Below, piece by piece: positions 34,622-46,900 of a stretch of 64,000 nucleotides of DNA (position 1 is the first letter of the stretch; every line of letters starts with the position of its first letter). Origin of the DNA: Prinsepia uniflora (Eukaryota; Streptophyta; Magnoliopsida; Rosales; Rosaceae); NCBI GenBank assembly GCA_032719365.1, contig CM064874.1, positions 39,108,716 through 39,172,715 on the forward strand, in the 5' to 3' direction. The notes beneath the pieces are model-generated. The model was given only the letters and a program-made list of their open reading frames with translations. It was not told where the DNA came from and did not search any database. Both the position numbers and the translations under genes were made by a program.

Positions 34622-36421
34622 ATAGAAATTTTGGAGTTTGAAACTTGAGTTTGAGATGTGATGATGGAAAGATTGGGAGGGGGTTAAATCCTTTTTATTA
34701 AGGGTTAGAATTAATGCTTTATCCTTCATGTTTGGAAAGAAATCCCATATTGTAATTGTAATATGCAAAATAATAGTAAAGGATTGGAAGTGGTGAATAT
34801 AGGGAGATAGTGTTCATGGCAAAATTTTCAAAGTGGGGATGTAATTCCGGCTAATTTATTCAGATATACATCTCGAACCTTCCTTACTGAAGTTTTCTTA
34901 TACTTCATCCCCTTTTTAAGCAGCTTTATACTGGATTTGAACAAAGAAACCCAACTTGGTAATAAGTTAGGGCTTGCATGGAAACTAAACTATACCATAT
35001 ATATATAAATCCATACACTTTCCTTCTTAACTCAATTTCAAATACATCCCATCTACTTAATTAGGTGTGTATATATATATATATGTGTGTGTATTGCAAA
35101 ATATATATATCTTAATCACCGTTCACGTATACTATATCGATTATTAAATTAATTAGTTATTAAATTAATGACTCACGTATTTTTTTTAATTATTATATTA
35201 GTTATTAAATATATAATTCTGCACTTAGGGTTTTTACCCTTTTCGGTCTAAGCAATGAGAAAAAAAATGAAAATTGAAAAATTATAATTTCAAAAAAAAA
35301 AAAAAATCAAAATTGAAATATAAAAGGGATTATATGGGTTGTTAATTATTTTTACAAGACATCAATTGAAATTAAGACGTACAAAAGAAAAAAAAAACCA
35401 TTAGTTTTAAGAACTATATATATAATTTGAAATTCTCAATTAAGTTTTCATTAACTTGGCTAATTACACACTCATGCATGTGCATCATATATATGCTCTT
35501 AAATATATTTGTAATAATTCTTTTTACATCCCCTTTTAATAAATATATCGCACATCACTGAAAAAATAAATATATAACTTGAAGAAAATTAAACTAAATT
35601 TGCCAGGAAAAAAACAAAAACAAAAGGAAAAAATGTTGTATTTAAGTACATTAATTCGTTATGTTTTCATTAAAATAGGATGTTAATTACAATTTCCAGT
35701 CAAGAGTTTTGAAGTCCACTCTTTCTTATTCTCCTCTACCTAATTTGGCTTAGAAGCTTATGGAAATTGCACAAATCATGCCGCCACTTATATGCAGATA
35801 ATTTCAACAACTTACATATACAACTCACAGGTTAAATGTATACAAACTGAAAACTAGTTGTTACTATTGAGTAACGTTAGCATCAAAAGGAGAGATTATT
35901 TTCCTAAAACAATTTTGAAAATTATTAATTGTAAATCATGGAATTAATTAAAATGTATGTACATGACTTTCATTTCACCGTCCAATTTTGAGTTTGAATT
36001 TTTTCAAAAATTATCACTATATATAGTCTATAGTTGACTCAATCAAAATGTTGATTTTAAACCATGTTTTCTTCAATCAATTACAAAAAAAAAAAAAACG
36101 GCTAGATGGGGATGTTAGAAAAAGGAAGCATATATAGGATGTGTTACGATTTTATATTCCATATTTTGTTATTTGGCATTTGGCTGTCAGCGGCTCTCTC
36201 AATTTTACTCTAATTTTATTTATTATCTTTGGCTTTATTATTAATAGTAAACATCACTCAATTATGTCTAAACGTATAAGGAAAGTCTTCTATTAAAATT
36301 TTTAATTATTTATATTAAAATAACACACATGTTAGGATTTGATGTTCAATATTTTGTCTTCTTTTTTTTTTAAAGGAAAAAAAAAATTACCTAACCCCTG
36401 GGCATATGTGGGTGGCAAGGG
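34622..36421. other. Upstream region of the zinc-finger gene and AT-rich spacer
   Basis: The first several hundred bases should be the zinc-finger promoter and 5' untranslated region. The rest is AT-rich with (AT)n near 35071-35082 and no gene. The last bases (36417-36421, aaggg) form one side of the probable target duplication of solo LTR C1. Confidence 0.5.
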
Positions 36422-36977
36422 TGTAACGACCCGTCCCAAATTCCTAAATTAGATTAGTGACTAATCACGATTAATGAGGTTAATCGGTGATTAGTAGAGC
36501 GAAATCGGACGAACGGTGCAAAATGACCGTTTTGCCCCTGATCGTGGCAAAATGTTGACTTTTTAATCGGGCGGTCAAATGGACTTTGACCAATGACCGT
36601 GACGTAGTTCGTGACGTCACGAGTTCATAGACAGGTGACACGTTCAATTCCGACATTCGAGGAAGAAGTTATGACGTGCGGAAGTTTAGGGGCATTTTGG
36701 TAATTTTAGTTAAAAAGGGCCAAATAGTTGACTTTTTGACCGGGATGTCTGATGGCCAAGGGCCGAAGACTATTACGTAGATAAGGACGATACGAATCCA
36801 TAGGCAGGCGGCACACTGAAATCGGACTTCGAACGGGAGAGTTATGGGTCACGGAAATTCGATTTCACTATGCACGAACTTCGAGACGGGGACGATTTGG
36901 CGAAATCTGATTTGGGCAGATATTTTGGTGGGTCCCATGGATGAGTGACAAGTGTCACTCATCCTATTGGCTAACTC
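36422..36977 (+). mobile_element. Solo LTR C1, 5' part
   Basis: It starts TGTAACGACCCGTCCC, the shared 5' terminus of these long chromovirus-like LTRs, and contains U3 motifs (W-box cores, the 26-nt palindrome at 36939-36964). It breaks at aactc (36973-36977), where a family B LTR begins. Its continuation is found inverted at 41298-43966, whose outer edge carries the same AACTC; rejoined, C1 is about 3.2 kb. Confidence 0.85.
36939..36964. promoter_or_regulatory. 26-nt near-perfect palindrome in LTR U3
   Basis: GGATGAGTGACA, two central bases, then the exact reverse complement. Identical arms occur in family B at 37486-37511, 46774-46799 and 53459-53484, and a shorter version (TGGTGACA/TGTCACCA) occurs in family A at 23131-23148. 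Confidence 0.85.
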
Positions 36978-38453
36978 TGTAAGGACCCGTCCCGAATATC
37001 GGGATTGAATATTAATTAATTACGAATTAGAATGACTAATCGGGGATTAGTTGAGTGAAATCGGACGAAACGTGCAAAATGACCGTTTTGCCCCTGGCGT
37101 GGGCAAAATGTTGACTTTTAGTTCGGGCGGTCAAATGGACTTTGACCGATGACTGTGACGTAGTTCGGGACATCACGAGTTCATAGACAGGTGGCACGTT
37201 CAATTCCGACATTCGTAGAGAAAGTTATGATGTTCGGAAGTTGAGGGGTATTTTGGTAATTTGGTAGTAGGGGCCAAAAGTTGACTTTTTGGCCGGGAAG
37301 TCCAACGGACGAGGGCCAAGGACCGTTACGTAGGTCTCGTCGATGCGAATCCAACGACAGGCGGCATGCCGAAATCGGAGATTCGACGACGAAGTTATGG
37401 TCACGGAATCGGGCTCGATTAACCGAACGAACCGGGATTAAAATAATATTTTAATGTGAACAGTACCCGGTGACTGAACACACTTGGATGAGTGACACTT
37501 GTCACTCATCCCTTAAATTGAGGCCTAAAACCAGGATCCTTGTTTTGGGGAGAATATAATTATTGTGTTTTTGTGATGATTAATTAATTAAAAATCCATT
37601 AAACCTCCATTTTCCCTTCTATGATTTCTTAACCCGTGCACCACCAAAATTCAAAATCCTTCCACCCTTAATCTCTTCCCAATCCACTAAACTTATGAAC
37701 GGAAATTGGAGAGAATTCAGAGACTAGTTGAGTGAGGAAAACACGGGGGATTGAGGGTAACTATCGAATTGGAATTTCGGATTTTGAGTTTTGGGAGGGA
37801 AAATCGAATTGGTCGAATTGAGCTGTGATAATCGAATTGGACATTGGAAATAGCTTCCTGAGGTTGAGACGAGTTGTTTCAAATCAAAAACGAGAGGAAT
37901 TCATGCCCAATTGGCTCTGAACGGGTTTGGTAACAGTGGGAGATATCGAGCTTGAGTCTTGATCAATGCGTGATCAAACGACGAAATTGAGGTGGGGAAA
38001 CAATTCCTCATGGTCCATTGATGCTTCTGGGTTCATCAATTGGGAGGAATCAGTGGCCAAGGTGGAAACTCCATGGTTGCACACTGTTCGGATGTTCGAG
38101 TTTGAGTCGTGAAGATTGAGCAATGAATTGATCCAATTGAGTTGGGGGAAAGGTTTACCTGTGATCAATAAAGCTTCTTGATGAATCAATTTGGGGAAAT
38201 CTTGTGGAATTGAGGTAATTCGACTGATGAACAGTGGCCGGAGGTCCTTCGATTGTTCATCCTTGATCGTGAGGATTGAGGTAATGTTTCAAGTAATTGA
38301 TGTTACAGAACCCTAATTGAACTTATAACGAAACTCACTGAATGTTCAATTGATGAAAACAGTGTGGAATTGACTGAAAACCAGCCGGGTCTGATCGCGG
38401 GTTAAACGACCCGTTTACCAGACAAACGGGCTTGAACGACGACACTGTAGCTG

Positions 38454-38532
38454 GCGCGTGGGTTTCACGCGCAGCCACTCACGGCGGCGCGTGAGGGCGC
38501 GTCCGGCCTAGTCTCAAGGTGAGGTCAACATG
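38454..38532 (+). promoter_or_regulatory. GC-rich double hairpin followed by donor-like motif
   Basis: GCGCGTG/CACGCGC (38454-38472) and CTCACG/CGTGAG (38478-38495) lie in a GC island within AT-rich LTR, followed by CTCAAGGTGAGGTCAACATG (38513-38532), which looks like a splice donor (AAG|GTGAGG) with a downstream ATG. The same layout occurs in families A (minus strand, about 22298-22380) and E (62030-62108). Confidence 0.6.
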
Positions 38533-38977
38533 ACTTTTGATCCTCTCAGTGTAATGAACATTTTGACGTTGTTTTCGGTGAAATCGGATATTGTTTCGAT
38601 AATGTTCCGCGTATCCGAAGTTTTGTTTTACGAGTTAAATACGTATTTAAATTCCGGAAAAATTGGGGAAAATTATATGAAGTATTTTGAGATGTTAGTA
38701 ACCCTCTATAATGATTTTGGACAGGAGTTGTGATTTCCAGAATTTACGGAAAAACGTGCAGCTCGGAAACGAACCGTTTTGAACGGTGTGTGTTGGTGGA
38801 CTTTGTTTTCTAACCGTGATGCATGCATATATGATTTAAAATGCTTTATTATATGATTTGATATGCTTTGGCATGATTGGTATTTCAATTCGGTGATTTC
38901 TCGGTTTTATGATTATTATATTATTATATTCTGGCACGATTTTCGAGAAATCATGAAATTGGTTATAAATGATATTG

Positions 38978-39408
38978 TGGGCGTGAGAACCCAAGTAAAT
39001 AATGATTTTGACTCGGATTTGGAGTTACATGTGAATTTGATGATTTTTGGTATTCTCGTGATTTTTGTGATTATTTTAATCAGTCTTTCGGGCACGTTTT
39101 ACGAGGAACGTGCAAATGATGTTTTGGGCTAAAGCCCGGATTGAAAATGATGTTTTGACTCGGGTTATGAGTCAGGAAGTTGAAAATGATATTTGGACTC
39201 GGATTATGAGTCAGTGATTGATTTCATGGATTTACGTGATCGTGGCAACTCGGGTTTATAGTTGCACGGATTTACGTGATATTGATATTTTGGGCTTGAG
39301 ACCCAATGGAATTGTGATTTTGGTTGAAATTGTATTTCCATGTGATGACATGATGATATTAATGATTTTCGGATTTATAAAGTAAATCGGGACTTGGGGC
39401 TGAGACCC
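38978..39408 (+). repeat. Hairpin array in family B LTR
   Basis: Nine short inverted repeats in 430 bp: TGGG/CCCA (38978-38993), GACTC/GAGTT (39010-39026), GCACGTT/AACGTGC (39092-39113), GGGCT/AGCCC (39126-39137), GACTC/GAGTC twice (39157-39173, 39196-39212), GCAACT/AGTTGC (39245-39265), TGGG/CCCA (39291-39305) and GGG/CCC (39396-39408). Loops recur (GGGTTAT, GGATTAT, CGGGTTTAT; CTTGAGA, GCTGAGA), as in the family A array but with other sequences. Confidence 0.75.
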
Positions 39409-40317
39409 TGTATTGATATATGATTTGGTTTTTAATGCAACTGTTTTTCACTGGTTTTTGTGATGGTGATATGTTGCGGATATTTAGGGCTTTCGGGAGA
39501 AAATATGTTTTTCCCCGGAGTGCACCCTGGAGATAACGCTCGCCTTCGGGATGGAAGTGTTTACCCCGAAGAGGTCACGTAGCACGATCTTTGTCTTGCA
39601 GCCCAGGGGAGGCTTGACTCAGATCAGATGTGCTGGATTATATGGATCGGTAAGTGATGTGTTCACGAGATCCGGATCGTCGGCTGGTGAGGTTTTTCCC
39701 AGCGACGGATTGCTGACTGATGATGTGTTCACATCAGCGGATGCTCGGATTTTGAGCGGTCCTTGAGCCTATTGATATGCACGCGTTGCAGGGATAAACG
39801 TGACTCTAAGCAACAGGATATGGAAATAAGTCCCGTGGTTTATGGAAAATGATTTTGAGGAAACCGTGGTTTAGCGGTTAAAATGATTTAAAGAAACTGT
39901 GAACTTTTTGAGTTGTTAAACTGATTTGGTGAACATGAGTTTTTGTGAACCATGGGAAAATATGTTTTGATTTTATCGGTCCACTGTTCATACTTGAATG
40001 ATTTCATACTATTACTCATGTTTTACGATATGCATGCAAGTTTGTGAAAACTGGAGGGTAAGAATGTATTTTGGTAAATATTTTTTTTATAAGAGGTCAT
40101 TTTTGTCCACTCACACCTTTTCTGTTTTGTTAACCCTTCAGGTCGTGGCGCGTTGATCGAGGCTATTCTAGAGGTGGAGGTATGTGCGGGCACAGACGCA
40201 AAAAAAATTCCCTTGTCTGGCAGGAATTGAAGGGTAGTTTCGGACTTTCAGTTGACTTGTCAGACGGGAGCAGGACCGGGTACGGTTTTTGACGTCCAGT
40301 TGGGACGGGTCCTGTCA

Positions 40318-40418
40318 TGGCGCCCAAAGTCCAAAAGTAACCAACTGACCACCGATTAACTCAGCTAATCCGTCACTAATCACTTCCCTAATCCCGACTT
40401 CAGGGACAGGTCGTTACA
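40318..40418 (-). mobile_element. Solo LTR C2, 5' part, inverted
   Basis: Read on the minus strand it starts TGTAACGACCTGTCCC and ends GGACTTTGGGCGCCA. It continues in sequence and motif order into 53993 onward (CGCCAAATGACGG), with CGCCA duplicated at the break. It is therefore the displaced, inverted start of the LTR that ends at 56846. Confidence 0.8.
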
Positions 40419-41297
40419 TCGTACGTTTTAACCAAATCTTGCAATACCGTACTATCGTACGCTTCCAAACAACAGTTTTTTTTTTGGAGAAAAAATATTT
40501 TTTTTTTGTGTTCTCTATCAATAATGATCATGTGCCGCATGAAGAATTTTCACATTTAAGGTGAATTTTTTAGTGCCTAACTAGTAAGAGTTTGAAATCC
40601 ATCATGAGTACTTTATGGTCAGAGACAAGTTACACTCCAAACGAAAATTAGGTCTATCTTTTCGTGTGGGAACACCTTCTGGTATTTATCCAAAAAACAA
40701 AAATTACTACTATCCCTCTAGGCCTTGATTTAAAAGCTAAAATTGAAAAGAAAAAAAAATTAAGTTGGTATCATCATGCTTTAATTTCCAAAATAAAAGT
40801 AAATTGGATTTTCATATAAGATGCAATTTATTAACAAGTTTTGTTATATTTAATCAGTATTAAAATCCCGTATAAGGTGTTTAAAATGCAGATGCAATGA
40901 ATGCCACCCACGTAAAACTTTGTATAGAAAGTTGACATGCATGTGAATTAATCATCAGTCATTCATTTTAGAAAGAAAGAAAAAAATTGAAGACCCAACT
41001 CCTTTTGTTTTCTTTTTTTGTTTGTTAAAATTTTAGAAAGATATCAATAATCATTAGAAGGAGAAAAATGATAAGCCAAAAGAATATGGTACTTAGTATT
41101 TGTGGCATGCTAATTTTTTTTTGGTTACCCATAATCCACCCAAAGTCATGTTCATCGGATTCAACTCTGATCGGTAAACTGTGGTGCACACAACCGAACT
41201 CTCAACTGTGTGAACGCTTAAATCAGAACTCGACGGAAGATGGTAAGGTTTGAACTCAGGACAATAAGCTAAAAGACATAGTCACTAGAAGGCCCCT
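40419..41297. other. Ancestral single-copy DNA, now inverted
   Basis: 879 bp with no gene, AT-rich, lying between C2 and C1 pieces. It begins tcgta, the reverse complement of the tacga that follows C2 at 56847. Near 41245-41265 it contains GTCCTGAGTTCAAACC on the minus strand, a box B-like tRNA motif, so a SINE remnant is possible but no clear box A was found. Confidence 0.65.
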
Positions 41298-43966
41298 TGA
41301 CAGGACCCATCCCAATCCACCTGGGATTAGTGCGGGATGACCCTGCTCCCGTCTGACACGAAGTGTCAGACAAAGGATATTTCCGCCCTTTTGCCCTCCC
41401 GGGCTATCAGAGTACGCCAGGATCCGGAGGAGGTATGTGATATCTTGGTCTCTGCTACAGTCCACATCCGATGTCGACCTGAAGGGCGGTCAAAACATTA
41501 AAAACTGTGAGTGGACAAAACAAAGAGTTTATAAAAACAGTTTATCGAAGACATTTGTACCCTTCACTAAAAAGCATGCATGCATTCGAAAACCATTTAA
41601 CCAAATGGAAACCATATGTGGGAACAAAGCCCAAAACAGAATATAAACCAAGGTCGAAAGGACCACAATGAACGACCATACGAGCCACTGCCCCAATCCA
41701 TAAGGGACCTTGCCCCAATCCATAAAGAACCAACCATACGGGCCATTGCCCAAAACCTGTGTAAACACACATAATATATCATATCATATATCTCATATAC
41801 CATACATCATATATACATATAATTCACACAACCAATCCTGTCACGGTTTCCAAAGCTACGCGCGTGCTACCCAGGTCTCAATCTGAGTCTTCTCAAAGTC
41901 AAGATCAATGTCCGTAGACCACTGACCCTACCCGAGGTAATAGTAATCATAGCCTTCCTGAGAGTAAGGAACCCAACTAGGGGGTGACTCCACTCAGTCG
42001 GTGCTCCGTGACTACTCCGGGGTCCACCCAGGCCAACGACCCTCCTCGGAGGAGATAGTAGAACATGTAAAGGAAGGTAGATGAACATATATATACATAA
42101 CATAAACATTCATGACCGGTTCCCCTGAACCGTCATGATCCATAATATCCATAACCAAGGTAACATGCCGGTTCCCATAAACCGTCATGTACCGTAATAA
42201 CATAACCAGGTAACATGTCGGTTCCCATAAACCGTCATGAACCTGGGAATCCATTTAAGGTTCCCGGACCTGAAATCAAAACCGTAAAGTGACTGGGTCT
42301 CGTGCCCGAACATAGGACATCAGCTGGGCACCGTGCCCGAAATCTGAGGTCATATGCCCGAGACAAAACCAAATGGGTCTCATACCCGAGTTTATCCTTT
42401 TGAAATCCAAATCCAGTTCATTTAAATCAATAAAGAAATACAGACCCGTATAAGCACCGTATAAGGCCGAAACCTCAAAATTCGTGCTTATACGTAACCA
42501 CATACAAATGCACCCATGGCATCATCAAACAAGTAATTAAAACATATAATAACATTTATGCATGCACCAATTTAGAAAATAAGGTCCACTCACAGACCGT
42601 CCGAGCTACCGCCTCGATTTGCGTGCCATACGGCTCCCCGAGCCGATCACCGTCACGGGGACTGCCAAACCTATCCAAATTTTAATAGAAGGTTACTAAC
42701 TACTTAATTAACCTCCTACCAAAGCCCCATAATTTTCCCGATTTTCTAACTATTTTTAAAGTCGATCCTAAACCTTCTGATACCCCGAAACATATCGAGA
42801 CGGTGTCCGATTGACACGAAACCAGTCCCAAAATGTTCGTTACATCGAATAGAAGATTTCACATGTTGAACACATCCCCAAATTCTCCCCCACGCGCCAA
42901 CATGCGCCGCCTGAAGTGGCTGCGCGTGGGCTTCACGCGCCAGCTACAGTACATGCTGACGTCATCTGACAGGTGCCACGTATCAAGCTCCCTGATTGGG
43001 CCAAGTCCACGTCAGTGACCGTCTGACATGTGCCACGTGTCATCACGGCACTGGTCCACGTCAGTGACACGTGTCAGCCCCTGATTGGGCCAAGTCACTG
43101 ACATGTCAGTGCTGACTGCGCACTGACATGTGACACGTGTCACACTCCTATTGGCCTATTTTCTGACATGTCAGCTGACATTGTCAGATCTGACAATGCT
43201 GACGTCATCCCTGACATGATGACGTCAGCAGGATGACGTCACCTGTCATCTCTGTCCTCCCGCGGGTCGACCCGAATACCAGTAACCGGGTCGCCGTGAC
43301 CCGCGGCTTGACCCAGCCGGTTCTCCGCCGTCCGGCCACCAAAACCGTTCCCGTTTGTCCCATTCTCTTCATCTCTCCCTAACCTAGAGTTCTATGGCCC
43401 TAAAAACTAAGAACACCCTAAAAAACTATACCTTCCAAGTTCATCAATGGCGGCCGTGACTACCTCCGCCGTTCACGGCCGTTACAGGCCATCTAAGCCT
43501 TCGAAAACAATCCTAAAAGAACCCTAAGACCTCTAGGAACATTTCCCAATCCCTAGATTTGATTAAAACACAACAAAAATCAATTTTCAATTTTTGAAAG
43601 AAAACTCACCCACGGGTTCTCTCTCCCCGCCGTGTCCTCCGTCGTGGCTGGCCGTGGCCTGCCATCCCCAACCTTTTTCCACCACCTCACGGTCATGTTT
43701 AGCTCGCACAAGCAATGAATGGTGATGGTGTGTGTGTGTTTTAGGTTTTTGAAGAAAATGAAGAAAATGGAGGATTATGGGTTAGGGGGTTCGGGTTTGA
43801 GGATGAACAAAGAAGAGTGATGGCTGATGAGAGGGAGATGGGATGGAGGGTGTGAATTTAAAGGTTAATTGGTAATGGATGGTTAGGATTAATGGTTGTT
43901 AAGATTTGATTAAAAAAATAATTAAATAATATTATTTTATTATTAGATCCACAATTTGGGGGAGTT
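41298..43966 (-). mobile_element. Solo LTR C1, 3' part, inverted
   Basis: On the minus strand it starts at AACTC (43966) and ends GGGATGGGTCCTGTCA (41298). It contains repeated hairpins CGGTT/AACCG (42117-42132, 42169-42184, 42219-42234) in a roughly 50-bp tandem repeat, several GGGC..GCCC hairpins (41690-41760, 42296-42400), a GC-rich hairpin with ctgtagctggcgcgtg near 42950 and many TGACACGTGTCA-like motifs (43020-43145). There is no coding potential. Confidence 0.8.
42110..42243. repeat. Tandem repeat of about 50 bp with internal hairpin
   Basis: Three imperfect units each contain CGGTTCCC(C/A)T.AACCG followed by tcatg and a catrich spacer. Pairing of CGGTT with AACCG is kept in all three. 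Confidence 0.7.
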
Positions 43967-46900
43967 TGACAGGACCCGTCCCAACTGGACGTCAAAAACC
44001 GTACCCGGTCCTGCTCCCGTCTGACAAGTCAACTGAAAGTCCGAAACTACCCTTCAATACCTGCCAGACAAGGGAATTTTTTTTTGCGCCTGTGCCCGCA
44101 CATACCTCCACCTCTAGAATAGCCTCGATCAACGCGCCACGACCTGAAGGGTTAACAAAACAGAAAAGGTGTGAGTGGACAAAAATGACCTCTTATAAAA
44201 AAAACATTTACCAAAATACATTCTTACCCTCCAGTTTTCACAAACTTGCATGCATATCGTAAAACATGAGTAATAGTATGAAATCATTCAAGTATGAACA
44301 GTGGACCGATAAAATCAAAACATATTTTCCCATGGTCCACAAAAACTCATGTTCACCAAATCAGTTTAACAACTCAAAAAGTTCACAGTTTCTTTAAATC
44401 ATTTTAACCGCTAAACCACGGTTTCCTCAAAATCATTTTCCATAAACCACGGGACTTATTTCCATATCCTGTTGCTTAGAGTCACGTTTATCCCTGCAAC
44501 GCGTGCATATCAATAGGCTCAAGGACCGCTCAAAATCCGAGCATCCGCTGCTGTGAACACATCATCAGTCAGCAATCCGTCACTGGGAAAAACCTCACCA
44601 GCCGACGATCCGGATCTCGTGAACACATCACTTACCGATCCATATAATCCAGCACATCTGATCTGAGTCAAGCCTCCCCTGGGCTGCAAGACAAAGATCG
44701 TGCTACGTGACCTCTTCGGGGTAAACACTTCCATCCCGAAGGCGAGCGTTATCTCCAGGGTGCACTCCGGGGAAAAACATATTTTCTCCCGAAAGCCCTA
44801 AATATCCGCAACATATCACCATCACAAAAACCAGTGAAAAACAGTTGCATTAAAAACCAAATCATATATCAATACAGGGTCTCAGCCCCAAGTCCCGATT
44901 TACTTTATAAATCCGAAAATCATTAATATCATCATGTCATCACATGGAAATACAATTTCAACCAAAATCACAATTCCATTGGGTCTCAAGCCCAAAATAT
45001 CAATATCACGTAAATCCGTGCAACTGTAAACCCGAGTTGCCACGATCACGTAAATCCATGAAATCAATCACTGACTCATAATCCGAGTCCAAATATCATT
45101 TTCAACTTCCTGACTCATAACCCGAGTCAAAACATCATTTTCAATCCGGGCTTTAGCCCAAAACATCATTTGCACGTTCCTCGTAAAACGTGCCCGAAAG
45201 ACTGATTAAAATAATCACAAAAATCACGAGAATACCAAAAATCATCAAATTCACATGTAACTCCAAATCCGAGTCAAAATCATTATTTACTTGGGTTCTC
45301 ACGCCCACAATATCATTTATAACCAATTTCATGATTTCTCGAAAATCGTGCCAGAATATAATAATATAATAATCATAAAACCGAGAAATCACCGAATTGA
45401 AATACCAATCATGCCAAAGCATATCAAATCATATAATAAAGCATTTTAAATCATATATGCATGCATCACGGTTAGAAAACAAAGTCCACTCACACACACC
45501 GTTCAAAACGGTTCGTTTCCGAGCTGCACCGTTTTCCGTAAATTCTGGAAATCACAACTCCTGTCCAAAAACATTATAGAGGGTTACTAACATCTCAAAA
45601 TACTTCATATAATTTTCCCCAATTTTTCCGGAATTTAAATACGTATTTAACTCGTAAAACAAAACTTCGGATACGCGGAACATTATCGAAACAATATCCG
45701 ATTTCACCGAAATCAACGTCAAAATGTTCGTTACACTGAGAGGATCAAAAGTCATGTTGACCTCACCTTGAGACTAGGCCGGACGCGCCCTCACGCGCCG
45801 CCGTGAGTGGCTGCGCGTGAAACCCACGCGCCAGCTACAGTGTCGTCGTTCAAGCCCGTTTGTCTGGTAAACGGGTCGTTTAACCCGCGATCAGACCCGG
45901 CTGGTTTTCAGTCAATTCCACACTGTTTTCATCAATTGAACATTCAGTGAGTTTCGTTATAAGTTCAATTAGGGTTCTGTAACATCAATTACTTGAAACA
46001 TTACCTCAATCCTCACGATCAAGGATGAACAATCGAAGGACCTCCGGCCACTGTTCATCAGTCGAATTACCTCAATTCCACAAGATTTCCCCAAATTGAT
46101 TCATCAAGAAGCTTTATTGATCACAGGTAAACCTTTCCCCCAACTCAATTGGATCAATTCATTGCTCAATCTTCACGACTCAAACTCGAATATCCGAACA
46201 GTGTGCAACCATGGAGTTTCCACCTTGGCCACTGATTCCTCCCAATTGATGAACCCAGAAGCATCAATGGACCATGAGGAATTGTTTCCCCACCTCAATT
46301 TCGTCGTTTGATCACGCATTGATCACGACTCAAGCTCGATATCTCCCACTGTTACCAAACCCGTTCAGAGCCAATTGGGCATGAATTCCTCTCGTTTTTG
46401 ATTTGAAACAACTCGTCTCAACCTCAGGAAGCTATTTCCAATGTCCAATTCGATCATCACAGCTCAATTCGACCAATTCGATTTTCCCTCCCAAAACTCA
46501 AAATCCGAAATTCCAATTCGATAGTTACCCTCAATCCCCCGTGTTTTCCTCACTCAACTAGTCTCTGAATTCTCTCCAATTTCCGTTCATAAGTTTAGTG
46601 GATTGGGAAGAGATTAAGGGTGGAAGGATTTTGAATTTTGGTGGTGCACGGGTTAAGAAATCATAGAAGGGAAAATGGAGGTTTAATGGATTTTTAATTA
46701 ATTAATCATCACAAAAACACAATAATTATATTCTCCCCAAAACAAGGATCCTGGTTTTAGGCCTCAATTTAAGGGATGAGTGACAAGTGTCACTCATCCA
46801 AGTGTGTTCAGTCACCGGGTACTGTTCACATTAAAATATTATTTTAATCCCGGTTCGTTCGGTTAATCGAGCCCGATTCCGTGACCATAACTTCGTCGTC

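Larger units (their letters stand above)
36978..40317 (+). mobile_element. Family B LTR (B1), plus strand
   Basis: 3340 bp, TGTAAGGACCC ... GGACGGGTCCTGTCA, nearly identical in inverted orientation to 43967-47307 and 50653-53992. Its two flanks do not match each other (aactc and tggcg) but match the outer flanks of the B copies to the right, which points to recombination between elements. No coding region. It contains nine short hairpins (38978-39408) and a GC-rich hairpin pair (38454-38495). Confidence 0.93.

Noticed and set aside
38863..39132. 89-codon frame (MLWHDWYFNSVISRF) conserved in three copies
   Set aside because: It is repeated only because the LTR DNA is repeated; codon use and hydrophobic composition follow the hairpin-rich DNA and the frame has no recognisable domain.
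36422..40418. TGTAACGACC ... GGTCGTTACA as terminal inverted repeats of a DNA transposon
   Set aside because: The two ends are 5' ends of two different LTR copies brought face to face by an inversion; flanking duplications pair elsewhere and no transposase is present.
41240..41297. tRNA-like box B (GTCCTGAGTTCAAACC, minus strand) as a tRNA gene
   Set aside because: No box A at the right spacing and no cloverleaf arms; at most a SINE remnant broken by the C1 insertion.
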